A stretch of 64,000 bases of DNA from Parietaria judaica (taxonomy: Eukaryota; Streptophyta; Magnoliopsida; Rosales; Urticaceae): the NCBI GenBank assembly GCA_954871525.1, contig OX940869.1, positions 24,766,001 through 24,830,000 of the forward strand. The letters are read 5' to 3'. This document shows positions 9,458 through 22,172 of the stretch, in pieces; position 1 is the stretch's first letter, and the number at the start of each line of letters is the position of its first letter. The notes below the pieces were generated by a model. That model saw only the letters and a program-made list of their open reading frames with translations, was not told the origin of the DNA and made no database searches. The translations under genes were made by a program, and so were the position numbers.

Positions 9458-10241
9458 TGTAGAGGGGGGTTTTCACCACCCTTTTCCAGTCACAAAGACA
9501 ATCATCAAATAATAAATAAAATGACAGCAAATGATGAATATCTCTGTTTTATTATGATTTCCGAAATGAGCTCGGTTTTCTTCCGTTAAATAGCTGGACA
9601 GATGAAGGATCATGAGCCTCCGATAATTCTATTACAAGATCTCTTTTTCTTGCTTTTGCTGAGTCTTTTTTCTCTTCCTTTTGTTCGAATGACGCACCAA
9701 CCAACCTCTACAAAATGAGGCTTATCTTGCCTTTTATAGAGTTTACAATACTTTTCCCTTCTATCCTTCCCGCCCTTTTCCTCTTTAATCATCACTCTCT
9801 GACGTGATTTGAAGGCAGCGGGGTTTATCCTCACTTTATGTCACCTCCGAGCATGCTCCCGTAATGGGTAGGTGCGCCGCATTAAATGCGCGTCTCGTCA
9901 GCCGTCATTCGGCTTTGCAGGCTTCCGTCGCTGACGCTCTCATCGAGTGAGTAGGTCGGCTTCATTAAATGCACGTCTCTTCGGCTGTCACCGGGCTCTG
10001 CATAATCATCATGACGAAGTTCCTCGTCGAGTCGTGATGGGACGCTTCATCGCGACCCGCTTGCTCGCGTGGCTGCGTCCCCTCGCTGATGTCCTTCCTC
10101 GGGGTATTCCTCCTCGGGGATGTCCTTCCTCGGGGATAACTCCCTCTTCGCCGGTGAACTTCCTCGCCTCCCTCATGTCGTTTATGGACAAAACGACACG
10201 AGTTGTGTTGAGGATGGATTTGACCAAATCCGACCTTAACA
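9458..10241 (-). repeat. Tat1 5' LTR (right copy)
   Basis: 784 bp, same ends as the left copy and identical to it except for one base near the U5 end. The TATAAAA at 9732-9738 (minus sense) would drive genomic RNA synthesis leftward across gag and pol. Confidence 0.95.
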
Positions 10242-10246
10242 AGTAC

Positions 10247-10925
10247 TATCGGTCTTTTTGAATGAGGTATTTTCTTTTGGCTTCGCATCATTATTTTTCC
10301 ACTTCAGGTGGTTGTGCGCTTTGTTCTTGAAATTAGACCGATGTTGATTATGATGACCGCGACCACATCCATAACCACGTCCGCGACCACGACCATGTCC
10401 ATGGAAATGTTGCTGATTAGGCTCAAACTCATTTCCAGCTACAACATTCGCTTCAGGGAATGGAGCTGACCCAGTAGGGCGAGAGTTGTGATTTTTCATT
10501 AAGAGCTCATTGTTTTGTTCAACAACAAGTAGACATGATATTAGCTTCAATTGAGAAGTAATTTTAAACATTGCGGAATTATACTCGCATACACTTTTAA
10601 AATCTTGCAAACGCAAGTGTAGCCAATCAAAGCGAACTTTAGGAAGTATCACCGTTTTTTGGTGGTCGTACCTCTCTTTTAAATCCTTCCAAAGGATTGT
10701 GGGATCCTTAACCGTCAAATATTCAATTTTCAATCCCTCGTGGAGATGATGACGGAGGAATATTATGGCCTTTGTTTTGTTTTGTTTAGATGATTTATTG
10801 CCTTCTTTTATGGTATCTCCAAGATCCATGGCATTGAGGTGGAGTTCGGAATCAAGAATCCAAGCTAAATAATTTTTGCCGGAAATGTCTAAGGCATTGA
10901 ACTCGAGCTTCGTAAGGTTCGACAT
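10247..10925 (-). pseudogene. copia gag, 5' part (UBN2-type capsid)
   Basis: An open frame starting at 10925 reads about 226 residues up to the Tat1 insertion. It begins with a short gag leader, continues with the capsid-like region (residues about 10-140) typical of plant copia Gag, and ends in a Gly/Arg/His-rich stretch before the zinc knuckle. Compared with common plant copia Gag, about 40 residues of the capsid C-terminal half appear to be missing near residue 130. The frame continues across the insertion into 1916-1693. It would encode the nucleocapsid/capsid polyprotein of the element in the cytoplasm. Confidence 0.75.
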
Positions 10926-11536
10926 TGTAAAACTATAAAAATAAACATATCATAAATTAATTTCATATTATAATAAAATATTATTCTAGAATGAGTTTCA
11001 GAAGCTATTCTATTAAAATTCTTAAGGCAAAATAGATATTACCGTCGTTGTATTAAATGAGAGACATGTATATAATACTTATTATAATCTGTATTTTTAG
11101 TTTTAATATATTATTATTCTCAATAGCTGATCGTAGAAAAAGATATGCATGACAAATAAAATATGACAACATTTATATAAGCACTTTCACATATTAATAT
11201 CAAGTCCGCTTGGAAATTATGAAAGTGAAATTCTTTTTCATTTTGTCAAAGTTTTGTTGTTATAAAATAAAGGAGATAAAATAGCTACAGGTAGAAATAA
11301 AAATAAGATCAACTTAAAACAAACACCAGATAATCTTAACACGTTCTAAAATAAATTACTTCCAAAATCTTAGTAGTATTTTCAATATAGAACCATGTTC
11401 TCATGAAACAAATATCTTATATTGTTTATACGGGATCAAACAAACAGAATACGAATATGGGAATGAATGTCGTCATACTTGGTATATACATACAAGACAA
11501 TACTAATAATCTTGCCTTGTATATACATATAAGACA

Positions 11537-11619
11537 AGATGTGCTTGGTCTAGTGGTAACAAGCATCGCTTAAGACATTAGAGTCTTGAGTTCGAATCAC
11601 CATGGGAGCAGGAGTGAAA

Positions 11620-11625
<6 letters not shown>
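11537..11625 (+). repeat. tRNA-related SINE-like segment
   Basis: The stretch contains an A-box-like TGGTCTAGTGG and, 35-40 bases on, a B-box-like GTTCGAATC. This is the internal RNA polymerase III promoter layout of tRNA-derived SINEs. It is followed by a long (AT)n run instead of poly-A. It lies in the leader of the left copia element. It does not read as a functional tRNA: I see no convincing anticodon arm or acceptor pairing. Confidence 0.45.

Positions 11626-11669
<44 letters not shown>
11626..11669. repeat. (AT)n microsatellite
   Basis: About 22 AT dinucleotides in a row, directly after the SINE-like segment. Confidence 0.95.
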
Positions 11670-11672
<3 letters not shown>

Positions 11673-11829
11673 ATAATCTTTTCACATGCTAGGCTTATTT
11701 TTTAGATGTTTCAAAGAACGATACTCAATGTTGCCAGCATTGCTTGATATCAAAAAGGATAATAAAAGAGATTAGTAGAGTACTACCTCTACTGTTTGAT
11801 TTCTTAGAGAAATCGTGTTGATAACGTGC

Positions 11830-12147
11830 TGTGAAATAAAGAGATTGCTAGAGAGAGTAAGAACAATGTAGAGAGAATGGTAAAGAGAATTTGTATTGCT
11901 TGTTTATTGATGCTTTACAATGGCCTCTATTTATAGGCTCAAGATGTGTACATGAAAGAGCATAGCATTAATACAATACATTGCATCATCCAATCAAATA
12001 GTCATTCTCTAGAATTCTCCATCTCTAGAATCCTCCAATGATCTCTAGATGTCTCCATCTCTAGAATCCTCCAATGCCTCTAAAATTCTCCACTGTCTCT
12101 AGAATGCTCCATGAATATTGTAGCGGTCATCCAATATATTCATAACA
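11830..12147 (-). repeat. 5' LTR of the left copia element
   Basis: On the minus strand it starts TGTTATGAATATATTGG and ends CTTTATTTCACA, a 318-bp TG...CA unit. A TATAAATA box lies at 11928-11935 (minus sense). Just inside the LTR the leader begins GCACGTTATCAACACG, which resembles the leader start of several plant copia elements and is the likely primer-binding region. The partner LTR lies outside the window, so the outer boundary rests on the TG/CA ends alone. Confidence 0.7.
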
Positions 12148-12854
12148 AAAACTTTTTTTTTTCTTTTTCCGAACGGTGTTTTAATTAGATGTCTCATTTA
12201 TGACAAAACAAAAATAATTTACTAATGATTACCCAACCTATTAAATTTGTGGAATAAATGATGTAATACGGACATCTGATAGTAGGCCATGATGGTTCCC
12301 ATTACGTCTGTTTTTTTGTTTATGATTGTATTTGGTAAATGGGACTTATCTGTGCAGGGATGATGAATATGCACATGCACATAGTGCCAAAATATCACAT
12401 CATCAAAGTTACACCACTTCAGAAAAATACAATAACATCATATCATAAAACATAAGGATAAATATGGTGTTTTAATATTACGTAAAGACTATACAACCGA
12501 TAAGGCAGTGAGTGAATGCAACAAGGCCACTAAGCTTGGTGGGGTCTAAAAGGTCCCTTGATGTGAGCTTTTGGGCATTATGTATATCTTCAAATGTTAA
12601 CCATAATCCACTATCAAGTATTCCTCTAGAAAAATGAGATAAAGAAACGTTATTGGAGACGTGACAATTCATTAAAAAAGAGCCTATAAACGCTAGATTT
12701 CCATATCTTCTTAAAGGCTAAAGCCTCCAACAAAGTGATTAAAAAAACATTAGTAATTACCCTAGTATTTACTATTTATTACTAGTAATGATGTTTACCA
12801 TGAACTCCAACAAAGCAAGCAACTATACTTATAGTTAATAGCTACTTATAGTTA

Positions 12855-13507
12855 ATAGCATCTCCAACCTTGATATATTTGGTGTTGAAAAAACTACAAT
12901 ATTTTATTGTATTTTTAGCACCAAAATTGTTTCATCTCCAATCACAACACTAAAATTTACATTAAAAAGAATATTCTCTATTATTATATAATTAAATCAA
13001 TTTTTTATTTAATACTTTTAATAGATTTTTATTATACAATTATTCAATTAATTACTTAATTATTAAGAAATTACTTAATTATTTATAAATATTGTGTGTG
13101 ATTTTAATTTTATAATCCATGTTTATTAAATTTTTAATGTTTTAATAATCAATTCACATATTACGTTTAGATAATTTTTTACAATTTTTTACGTATTAAA
13201 AGTAAAAATGTACAAAAATAAAAATACACATATTATTGTATATAATACATACACATATTAATTACAAATATTATACCATATATTTCATATATATATATCA
13301 ATATTACATAATAAAAATATATCAAATATAAAACAAAATATTAAAATAATCAAAAAATAAATTTGGCGTTGTTACAATAATACACCAAATATGATGCAAC
13401 ACTGTAGCTTTACGCCATTTTAGTGTTAGAAATGCAATATCATTGGACTTGCATTTGATGATATCTAACACCAAATTTGATGTTATGCGGTGGCGTTGGA
13501 GATGCCC
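12855..13507. mobile_element. PIF/Harbinger (Tourist)-like MITE
   Basis: The ends are imperfect inverted repeats: AGCATCTCCAAC on the left and GTTGGAGATGCCC on the right. TTA flanks both sides, the target preference of Harbinger elements. The 650-bp interior is AT-rich with no ORF. The left terminus has drifted, so the exact first base is uncertain by one or two. Confidence 0.6.
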
Positions 13508-13905
13508 TTAGTTGGTCATTATTTTAGAAACCGATTGTTGAAAACCGCAAATAAGTCTAATTTATCAGTGTATCCAAGAAAATATGGATAATACCAGACG
13601 AGGTTTTTTGTAAAACTGAAAAGTATATCAATTGAATTTTTTAAAATAACAGTATTTAAAAAATACGAATTATTTTAAAACATATTTAAATTAAAATTTA
13701 TAAAAAATTAGAGGTTTTAATGATTATGCGATTTTTACGATTATTATTTATTTTTTTAAAATTATTTTTATATAACATGTGGGTTACCTACGGCTACTAG
13801 TGGGTCAATATTTTACTTCACATTTTCATTTTGCGAGTTACTCAAGGTATGCCCATGTGTAACTTACACATCACTTCACTTGCGTGTTAAAATATGAAAA
13901 AATAA

Positions 13906-14371
13906 AGGGCTCTATAGCCATATAGCCAAACTAGAAAAATTATTTTGCAAAATAGCCAACCTTTTGATTAATATTGCCAAATAGCCAATCAACCACATTA
14001 ATAAATCACGACAGACCGTATTACCCTCGTATTAACGTGTATTAACTATATTAACGTGTATTAACTAAGTTAATTTGTTTAAAAATAAATTAATTTTTTG
14101 TTAAAATTTTAATCACGATTTTTTAATTTTAAACAAATTAACTCAGTTAATACACGTTAATATAGATTTTCTGTAAACACAAGTAAATGTTCTTATTTTT
14201 AAGAAAAATTAACTTTGTTAATACACATTAATATGTTAAAAGGGTATTATAGGTATAAAATATGTTATTAAATAGCCACCTCATCAATTTGGCTATTTTG
14301 CAAAGAAAAAGGAAATGTTAGCTATTTGGCTAATCAAACGTTTCAATTTGGCTATTAAGAACCATTTCTCT
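13906..14371. mobile_element. foldback MITE-like element
   Basis: The two ends are inverted copies carrying the words TATAGCCA and TTTTGCAAAATAGCCAA on the left and their reverse complements on the right. The interior repeats TTAACGTGTATTAACT-type words in both directions. It is non-coding and I found no clean target duplication. Confidence 0.5.
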
Positions 14372-14702
14372 AAAATATAATTCATAAGCAGCACATGGTT
14401 TACTCGAAATTATCTTTTCAATTAATCAATGAACAAGATAAATAATTTAAATGACGATATTATAGCGAAGCAAATTAAGTTATTTATGATGAAAATTTCA
14501 TAAATAAAAAATAATAGTTTAAAATACTATCAAACAAATAAGATAAAAAAAAAATATTTTTTTTTTAAGTAATGGCTAAAAAGCCACTCAATTTTTCCCA
14601 GAAAAAAGGGTCTCCACTTTTAAGCTAAAATCTAATAAAATATGTTACCCAATCTTTCATTTCATATAACTACCCGATACGACAGGTCAGCTGTTGGGCA
14701 CG

Positions 14703-14751
14703 TGAATCTTGTCGAATAACGACACTCGTGAGCATAGACAAGATTCACAAG
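14703..14751. repeat. short inverted repeat (hairpin)
   Basis: GTGAATCTTGTC and its exact reverse complement GACAAGATTCAC are separated by about 25 bases. It lies about 170 bases beyond the stop codon of the flavoprotein gene, possibly in its 3' flank. Confidence 0.6.
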
Positions 14752-14919
14752 AAGATACTCTTTTGTCTGCGAATCTAAAAGGCTTTTGGAATCGGCCAAA
14801 TCATAAGATTATAAATAACTAAATATCTAAAAAGGAAAGAGCAGAAACTTATGGGAACTTGTTTCAAGTTCCAAAAACAGCTTGCTTTGTTACATCAAGA
14901 AACTATTCTACTTTCAAGT

Positions 14920-17900
14920 CTACATGCTCAGGTGAGAATCACGTGCTCGCGTACCGATACTCGTTCCAGCTATGTAGCCCCCGGACCAAGCATTCTGCGA
15001 ATATATAGATAAATTACCCGATATTCATACAAGTAACATTAAGTATCATATCTAATCTAGTTTTAGCATGTTTAAGATGGTTTTGTTGCTTTAGTTATGT
15101 CATTTAAATTAATTAATTCCGTTTAGCGTGGCGTATGTTTTATGTTATTTTAGTCGGGCCCTATTAATGAAAACACGGTCAATAACCATTCGCAAAGTTT
15201 AATCTGGAGATTGGACTCCATGAAAATTAGGCAAGGCTCCTATTTTCCGAGATCGATTTTGGGTGGTAACAGTACTTTATTGCTAGAACGAAATAATCAA
15301 CCAAACATTCTTTTTGAAAACGGTCGAAGCTCTCCAACGATTTCTTGCAATTAAAAAGCCTAAACAAAACATAGCCTCCTGCATGCCCTAGAGGCTCATA
15401 ATAATTAATTAGGGTTTCAATCTAAAGATTATTGTTAATTAAATAAATAATCCTAATTAATACAAAAAACACTATAAAACAAGTGAAGGAAAACCAGGCA
15501 TCACCTCACAAATTAACAAAATCCCAACACCATAACTGAGTTTATAAACGTTTTTAATCGTGCATTTTCACAAAACTTCTATAGTTCAATTACAAGCAGT
15601 GTAATGTAACATGTATGTTTAACTCGTCCGTAAGTAATATGTTCAACTCATATTTATTCTACATCAAGGCTTACGCCTTGAGGCACGGTTGGAAAATGCC
15701 TCGAGGATTAAACAAACCTTTTTGCTATTTATGTACATAAAACATCTTGTTACCTGGAAATTGAAACCGCCAGTTATTCCGTCCACATTTAACACCTGCC
15801 CACAAGTTTTACAGACTTATGCACCCGAAAAGAGACATCTTTGTAGAAAAAGGTGATAATTAGACAAATATTCGCTTCAATTGAGATTAAATAAGATATA
15901 ATTATGAAATTATTTCAGATGATTATATCATATTTGTATCAAGGATTTTATAACTGATTATCTGAAAGAGCAAAATGTTTTGGTCATTACCTCCCCTGCG
16001 AAGAACAAACCGGATCGGATTCTGCTTTCCATTGAGTTCAGCGAAATCTTGAGAAAGGGGCAAAAGTGATTTAATTTAGCATTTAATGAATATATGTATT
16101 AATACGCGCATATTTTTATCGTGAGTCAGCGATACCTCCGAAAGCGGGACACCGCCAGCCTTGACAAATTCATCCTTAAATTGACCCTTCACCAAAGCAA
16201 TTTATACATGTCAATCAAAACGCACATGGCAGATCAATTTATAGAAAAATTGCCTTAAAGTTCAGAGATCAAATTTACCTTTCCAGTGACTGTAAAGTCA
16301 CATTGCTTTAATAGAGAAGCAACACAAAGCAAAGAGTTATTTGAAATAGTGGCCCACAAATCATCTCCGGATAAACCCTACGAGTCAAAGTGGAAGCATA
16401 TAAGGAATATGATAGGATCCCCGAGAAAAATCGAACACAAAAAAATAGGCCAACGAGAGTTAACCACAACAGTGACTCCCGAAGACTATAAATCACAAAC
16501 GTCACAAAAACATTATTCCTGTGAGAGCAAGACAAACACTCTCCACAAGATGCTTGCTAGGAGTGGAAGCATACAAGGAATATGATAGGACCCAAGCAAG
16601 ATCGTACATGAAACAATAGCACAGCGAGAATTAACCAAAGGGTCATTCCAGAGCACTCTTTATAAATTACAAACGTCACAAAAACGCCTTTCCTTTGAGA
16701 GCAAGGCGAACACTCTGCACAAGATCTCTATATAAGAACTTCTCTACCACACAAAGCATAATGAAAGATTGAAATCCCTAAAGATGGGTGCCTTGTGTAG
16801 GCTAAGAAACCCAGGTAAATCCTTCAATATTAATTGACCAACATACCCATAGTTAAGTAAAATATTAAAATACATAAATAAAGGGTGTAACAAAATGATG
16901 AAGAAAAATAATACTACCTTTCGATCCAATATATATTTCCAGAATCTCTTTACAAGACCGAATTCTGGCGGATATGAATTTGACACTTTCTGCTTCTGTA
17001 GGGTTGCGGAAGCAGGTTAGAAGTTCTCTCAAACTGTAAAAATAAAAGGTACAAAATCCCGTAAAAAAAATAAGTAATAAGATTCAGACATACTGCAAAC
17101 TGTCTCTTGTGTCGACTGAGGGTTGATTTTATATCTTCTATAAGCAAGTCAGGTAAGAAATCCACAGAAATAACACCTGCATTTAAAGGCCATTTGATCT
17201 GAAATCACATAAAAACTGATAAGGAGAAAACAAAAGGGTAATTTGGTCCTTACCTTTGTATTCTGAACCAAATAGTTCGCGAGCACCCCACGCAGACAAC
17301 CGAAGAATCACGGGCCCACTAAGTCCCCAATGAGTCACTAGCATCGGCCCAATCTACATTTTCACGTTCTTGAATATTTTTTCAAATATGGTAATAAAAA
17401 TCAAAGGAGTATACAGGCAAGCAAGAAGGAGAAAATCATACCTGTGTAAACTGTTGTATACTTCTTTTAACATTTTCTAACACCAACTTTGCTTTAACTT
17501 TTGGGAACGTAACCTGCATAACGAAAAGAATAAGAATAATCAGCACTTCACTATACTCATTGATAATAATATCAGAGACATCATCAAATTCTCGCAATTT
17601 AACCGTGATATGACAGATTTTCATGGACTTTTCTTAGAGACTAAATAAGAATAAACTAAAAAGGAATAATTAAAAAATAAGAATAGAATCGGTAAATCCA
17701 GACCAATCGTATGCAATTTCCTCAGTAAGCTTGTTTCAATCTTTATGGAAATGAGCAACATCGTGCTTCAAAATAGAACATTACCCCTGACAGCTCCGCT
17801 AGCTGCGAATCTCCGGTCTTGAAAGTAAATAAACTCGGCACCGGATCTATAATTGAATGACCAAGCTGGGTTGCAAGGCTGTAACCCTGTAATAAGATCA

Positions 17901-19607
17901 AACAGTTCAGTACACAAAAAACCTAAACTTGAATGAGAAACAAAGAAGTTGTAGTACCAACTCTGAGGACCCGGAAGAGAAACAACACTTTATTGATCAA
18001 CGCGCCCCTGTCTCCCATTCGAGAGTTAGACGGGGAAGATTTGGCCGAGGATGTTCAGTAGAAATTATCCACTACTCAAACATGACGCTAACCCTAGAAG
18101 TGAACGCTTGATATAGACTAAGACACCAATTATCAACCTTATACTTAAAATATCTAAAATGCCCTAATGAAAGAAGATAAAATGTCATTAGACACCATTT
18201 ATTAACCATGAAATTAAAATACCTAAAACACCGTAATGAAAGAAAATACAATTGACGACATAATTATACAGGTCTAATACCAACCTGACTGCTACTACCA
18301 CTGGCAATCAACAAATAATCGGCTTTCACTTGTTCGACAGGCGATGATGAATTCTTCTGAATGCCAATAAGGAATTTCCCATTATCAACAGAAGCAGTTT
18401 TAACAGCTCTTCCAGACAGAATGGCAACTGGTAAAGAAAAACCTAATTAGCCTTATAACTAGTGAGCCTTTATATTAAAAATGTAATCCATTAAAATACA
18501 CTCAAAAGGTGACGTGAATCAATTAATTCCATGCTTTTTAATGGGAGAATTACCTCGTATGCGTTCCGCTTCAGAGATTAGACAATCGATTATTGTAGAA
18601 GAGCTGTTACTGACGGGAAATACCCTTCCATCCTCCTCAACCTGCAAGATCTTTAGTTTTTAATGAACGAACATAGGCACGAAAGAGCATAAGAAATAAA
18701 CAGTGGAGAGTTAATTGGTATAACCTTCAGCTCAACGCCATGTTCGGAAAACCAGGACATGGTATCGACGGGCCCGTGAGTGTTGAAGAAAGCTCCTCTG
18801 AACTCCTTGTGGCCCCTCGGGTAATTTTCTGCCAAAATCTATGGATAATCCATCATCTTTGAGCATGGCCGTTTCACTAACCTAATCTAAAAATGTAAAT
18901 TGAAAACGAGACACGAAAAACAAAAATACGAGCCGCTTTATTTAGAAATACAGTAGACCGATAACGAGTCAATTCAATGGTAAGTAAGACATGAAAAAGT
19001 CTCCAAACATGAAATTCCACCCGTGAGCTGACAAGTCATCAGTGTATTTGTTACGAATGCTTTCTTTGATCAGACTCGCCAACGAAAGAATCCAAACATA
19101 GGCTCGATACCTCGGCCGTGCAAGTAATGGGCTCGAGAACAACAAACTAGCCCATTTTACCTTTGCAATCTTAATCTTAATCTAATAATTGCTGTTTACG
19201 CATCAGACTTGGCCCGAAAGACGGAACCCGGCTCCCGTTTCAGATCGAGATCCCGAGTCATTGCTCGTTTGAATAAAGATTTCCTTGAAACTACACAAGA
19301 GTAAAGCTCACCTTAGTGTCAAGACAATGGCCATTGGTGACATTGCATCGTCCACCACCAGAAATCTTCACCTGCCAAACACACAACCAGAAAATCACCA
19401 ACACGAAACAGAAGAGATCATCACTGAAGAAGACGAACCAAACAAACCTTGGATAAAGGCTTTGCTTTCTCGAAAACCAGAACACGAAGCTCGGGAGCGA
19501 CGGTCTTTGCCTTAATTGCTCCATAAATCCCAGCCGCTCCACCACCGACCACGACCAAGGTCTCTTCACTTGCCTAACCATAATTCCCCCAAACTATTCA
19601 TATACAG

Positions 19608-19638
<31 letters not shown>

Positions 19639-19781
19639 TCACACAAGCTTCGATGAAGAACTGCGTGAGCTACCTTGTGGGCTAATGGAATGGCGGAGGC
19701 GATGAATCTGCGCTTGGAGGAGGAGGAAGGAAGCGACGAGAGAGCGGAGGTGAGGATGAGGCGCGTGGACGCGTAGCTCAT
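14920..19781 (-). CDS. HI0933-family FAD-dependent oxidoreductase, 16 exons, 465 aa
   Basis: A plant member of the HI0933/YhiN flavoprotein family (PF03486); its substrate is not known to me. Exons from the start: 19781-19674, 19573-19448, 19371-19312, 18838-18725, 18641-18554, 18427-18285, 17886-17785, 17513-17442, 17353-17254, 17176-17094, 16995-16918, 16377-16279, 16186-16136, 16047-15991, 15795-15754, 14994-14920. All introns are GT-AG and the phases join. Residues 1-36 are Ser/Arg-rich and look like an organelle transit peptide. The FAD-binding VVVGGGAAG is at 43-51 and the family signature [14 protein letters not shown] at 80-93. A late [20 protein letters not shown] (428-447) closes the FAD site. 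The last exon lies 760 bases from the previous one and ends in a short divergent tail. The gene appears intact, with an (AT)n run in intron 1. Confidence 0.93.
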
Positions 19782-21499
19782 GTGTGCGCGTGGACGCGTA
19801 GCGGAGTTCACTGCACCTCATTATTATGTTTACTGAAAGATATTTTTATAGATATTAATTTATTTATTATATTTTGTATATTTTAAACATAATAAATCTC
19901 ATTTCGTATAAGTTAACTTATGAAGATACTATTTTTCTATTAATGTAAATCAGTTTTAGATAATTATGTTGAAACGGAATAAATACATCATATCATACAA
20001 GTACAATCCTCAAAGTTTTAGCCATACTAATATTTTAAAATAATCATGATACGTTATCATGCATCCATATTCCATCATTACATAATAATGTAGCATGAAT
20101 GGTGAAACATAAACTTTTAAATTCTAAAAATTCTAAAAATATCATAAATAATATAATCATAAATTTCATAAATAACCAAACTACTGACATAGTTTAATAT
20201 TTCTATGACATAAAAGACCACGAAAACATATATAACATTTTCATGTCGCAAGGATATATAATTTCTAGTATATATTTATAATATTAATTATTTTGAATAA
20301 CTGATGCAGTTAAAGCGAATCTCTGATTCAGACTAAAAAATATAACCACTAACCAATCCAATTTTAAAATGCAGTTACGGTTATCCGTGACGAAATTAAG
20401 CGACTGGTTAAAAATAAATAAATATATAAATAATTTATAGCTGAGCGATTAGGAAACTGTGAGTTTGACATAATTTTTTTAGCAATTTGACGTTTTCCCG
20501 AATTAAAATGCAGTTACGGTTTTAATTTTTTTGGCATATATCAAATATATCAAATAATTTTATAAACATGTATTTATAAAGAATATGTTTTGTTTTTTTT
20601 AAATAATCAAATCATTCCTTAAAATTTATTAGTTTTACTTTATTTATAAAAATAAATATTTCCAGTGCCACATATTTTTATTTTCTTAAATATGTCAAAT
20701 ATAATCAAATAATTTTACAAAATATGTATTTATAAAAATATTTTTTTTACATAAATAATTTATAATTTTTTAATACATAATATAAAATTTTTAAACCTAT
20801 ACCTAAATCTTTATAGTATATAATATCATTGCCATTTTAATATTAAAATTAAGGCATGATATGATTTTTGAAGACATATAACATAGATGAAACCAATGAT
20901 CGAAATTTCGCGATAATCGAGCGATTAATCGTTGAAAACCACTTCTCGGTAACTTATCTCCTCTAATCGTTGTCGTTTTATATTTATCGCGATTTTTCGA
21001 TTAAAAAAGCAAGTCACTTATCGAGCAAAGTTTTCAAGTGTATTTTTTCGAAAAGCTTGTTACTTTTCTGTAAAAAAACGATAAGTCAACCCCAGTATAG
21101 TTTTTTCTTTTTCGCGGCAAAAGGTCCAATTTCTTTTAATTTTGGAATTAAAAGGTATTTTTAGGTTTTTTTTTAGTGGATCTTGAGTGTTTTGAAGTTT
21201 AAATGTTGTATATGTATGAATCATGTCAGATTTTCACAATTTTATTCTATATTTCATATAGTTACATAGAAAGCTATTAAGTTGAATGAAAGTTCAAGTT
21301 TGAGTTTCATGATACTTTGATTGTACATTTTAGGTTTTGAATCAATTGTTATTGTTGAATTTGATTTTTTTAGGTTTATTAAGGAATATGGATGAATTAT
21401 AATAGTTTGTGTGATTTTTGTTTTGTTTTGTTTTTTGTTTTTTGTTTTTTTTTTTTTTGCAGGTTTGGGGTGATTATAGTGTTTGTTCGAATTGTTATA
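19782..21499. other. AT-rich spacer, no gene seen
   Basis: Upstream flank of the flavoprotein gene. The short ORFs present look like chance frames in AT-rich DNA. I see no transposon ends that I could defend. Confidence 0.6.
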
Positions 21500-21890
21500 T
21501 AATTGCGGTAAAAGTATTTATTTTTCGGAAATTATTGAACTTGAGCTATATTTTTAATATTTTTTTTATGTAATTTCATTGTTTAACAATGTATATAATT
21601 AGGAAGCTGTGAGTTTGAAATAATTATTTTTTGCAATTTGACGTTTTCCCGAATTATCCAATTATTGCGGCAAAAGTACATATGTTTCAGAAATTGGTTA
21701 ATTGAGCTAGTTAATCGACTTTTTTTTGGTGTAATTTCATTTTATAATAATGTATATAATTCATAAATTGTGTGGTTGACATAATTTGTTTTGTAATTTG
21801 ACGTTTTCCAACTATTGAGGCAAAAGTACATATTTTTAGGAAATTGGTTAAATTGAGCTAGTTCTTCAATTTTTTTTATACAACTTCAAG
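21500..21890. repeat. degenerate tandem repeat, unit about 165-180 bp, about 2.5 copies
   Basis: The words TTTGACGTTTTCC, GGCAAAAGTACATAT, GAAATTGGTTAA and TGTATATAATT recur in the same order near 21500, 21650 and 21780. Another diverged copy of the TTTGACGTTTTCCCGAATT word lies at about 20485. Confidence 0.65.
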
Positions 21891-21990
21891 TGGGCAGATT
21901 TTATATAATTAACAATTGGTGATTTTAAAATATTTTATTTTAGTAAAATATGACTTTGACTCTTTACAAAATTTATCAACTAAGTATCGG

Positions 21991-22012
21991 ACACGCGGCT
22001 GCGTGTCCGATA
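21991..22012. repeat. perfect GC-rich hairpin
   Basis: CGGACACGC and its exact complement GCGTGTCCG flank a 4-base loop. This is striking in an AT-rich surround and marks the start of a GC-richer block (about 21990-22165) that I cannot assign. Confidence 0.8.
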
Positions 22013-22172
22013 CTGGGTCGGACCTGGTGACCGCGTGGTGGGCAATACTGATGTCTGGTGGATCCTCGAGTCTTCGCTGCTCCTACACCTGGAATAAGAG
22101 TTTGCCTTGTCTAGCTTCTATCCCCGCTTTCTTCTCTCCCTTATGGAGAGGTTTAATGCTAGGGCGTTGATG

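Larger units (their letters stand above)
1917..10241 (-). mobile_element. Tat1: full-length Ty3/gypsy (Tat-lineage) LTR retrotransposon, very young
   Basis: An 8325-bp element between perfect 5-bp target duplications AGTAC (1912-1916 and 10242-10246). On the minus strand the order is 5' LTR (10241-9458), primer-binding site, gag-protease, in-frame UAG, RT-RNaseH-aRNaseH-integrase, a repeat-bearing 3' UTR, polypurine tract and 3' LTR (2700-1917). The second, archaeal-type RNase H after the usual one and the tandem repeats in the 3' UTR are hallmarks of the plant Tat lineage. The two 784-bp LTRs differ by one base by eye (T1928 versus G9469). Confidence 0.95.
1..12147 (-). mobile_element. Ty1/copia LTR retrotransposon, degenerate, truncated by the left window edge
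   Basis: Read on the minus strand the order is 5' LTR (11830-12147), a long leader, gag (10925 to 10247), an inserted Tat element, the rest of gag with its zinc knuckle (1916 to 1693), protease, GAG-pre-integrase and integrase. RT, RNase H and the 3' LTR lie beyond base 1. Protease before integrase before RT is the copia order. The pol frames are broken by stops and shifts, so the copy is dead. Removing 1917-10241 and one copy of AGTAC rejoins the gag frame exactly. Confidence 0.88.
12153..14919. other. gene-free spacer, AT-rich, with MITE-like elements
   Basis: No coding region is supported. It contains the Harbinger-like MITE (12855-13507), the foldback element (13906-14371), a short hairpin (14703-14751) and otherwise AT-rich unique sequence. 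Confidence 0.7.

Noticed and set aside
11537..11610. Possible functional tRNA gene
   Set aside because: Only the A- and B-box-like parts are present; acceptor and anticodon arms do not pair convincingly.
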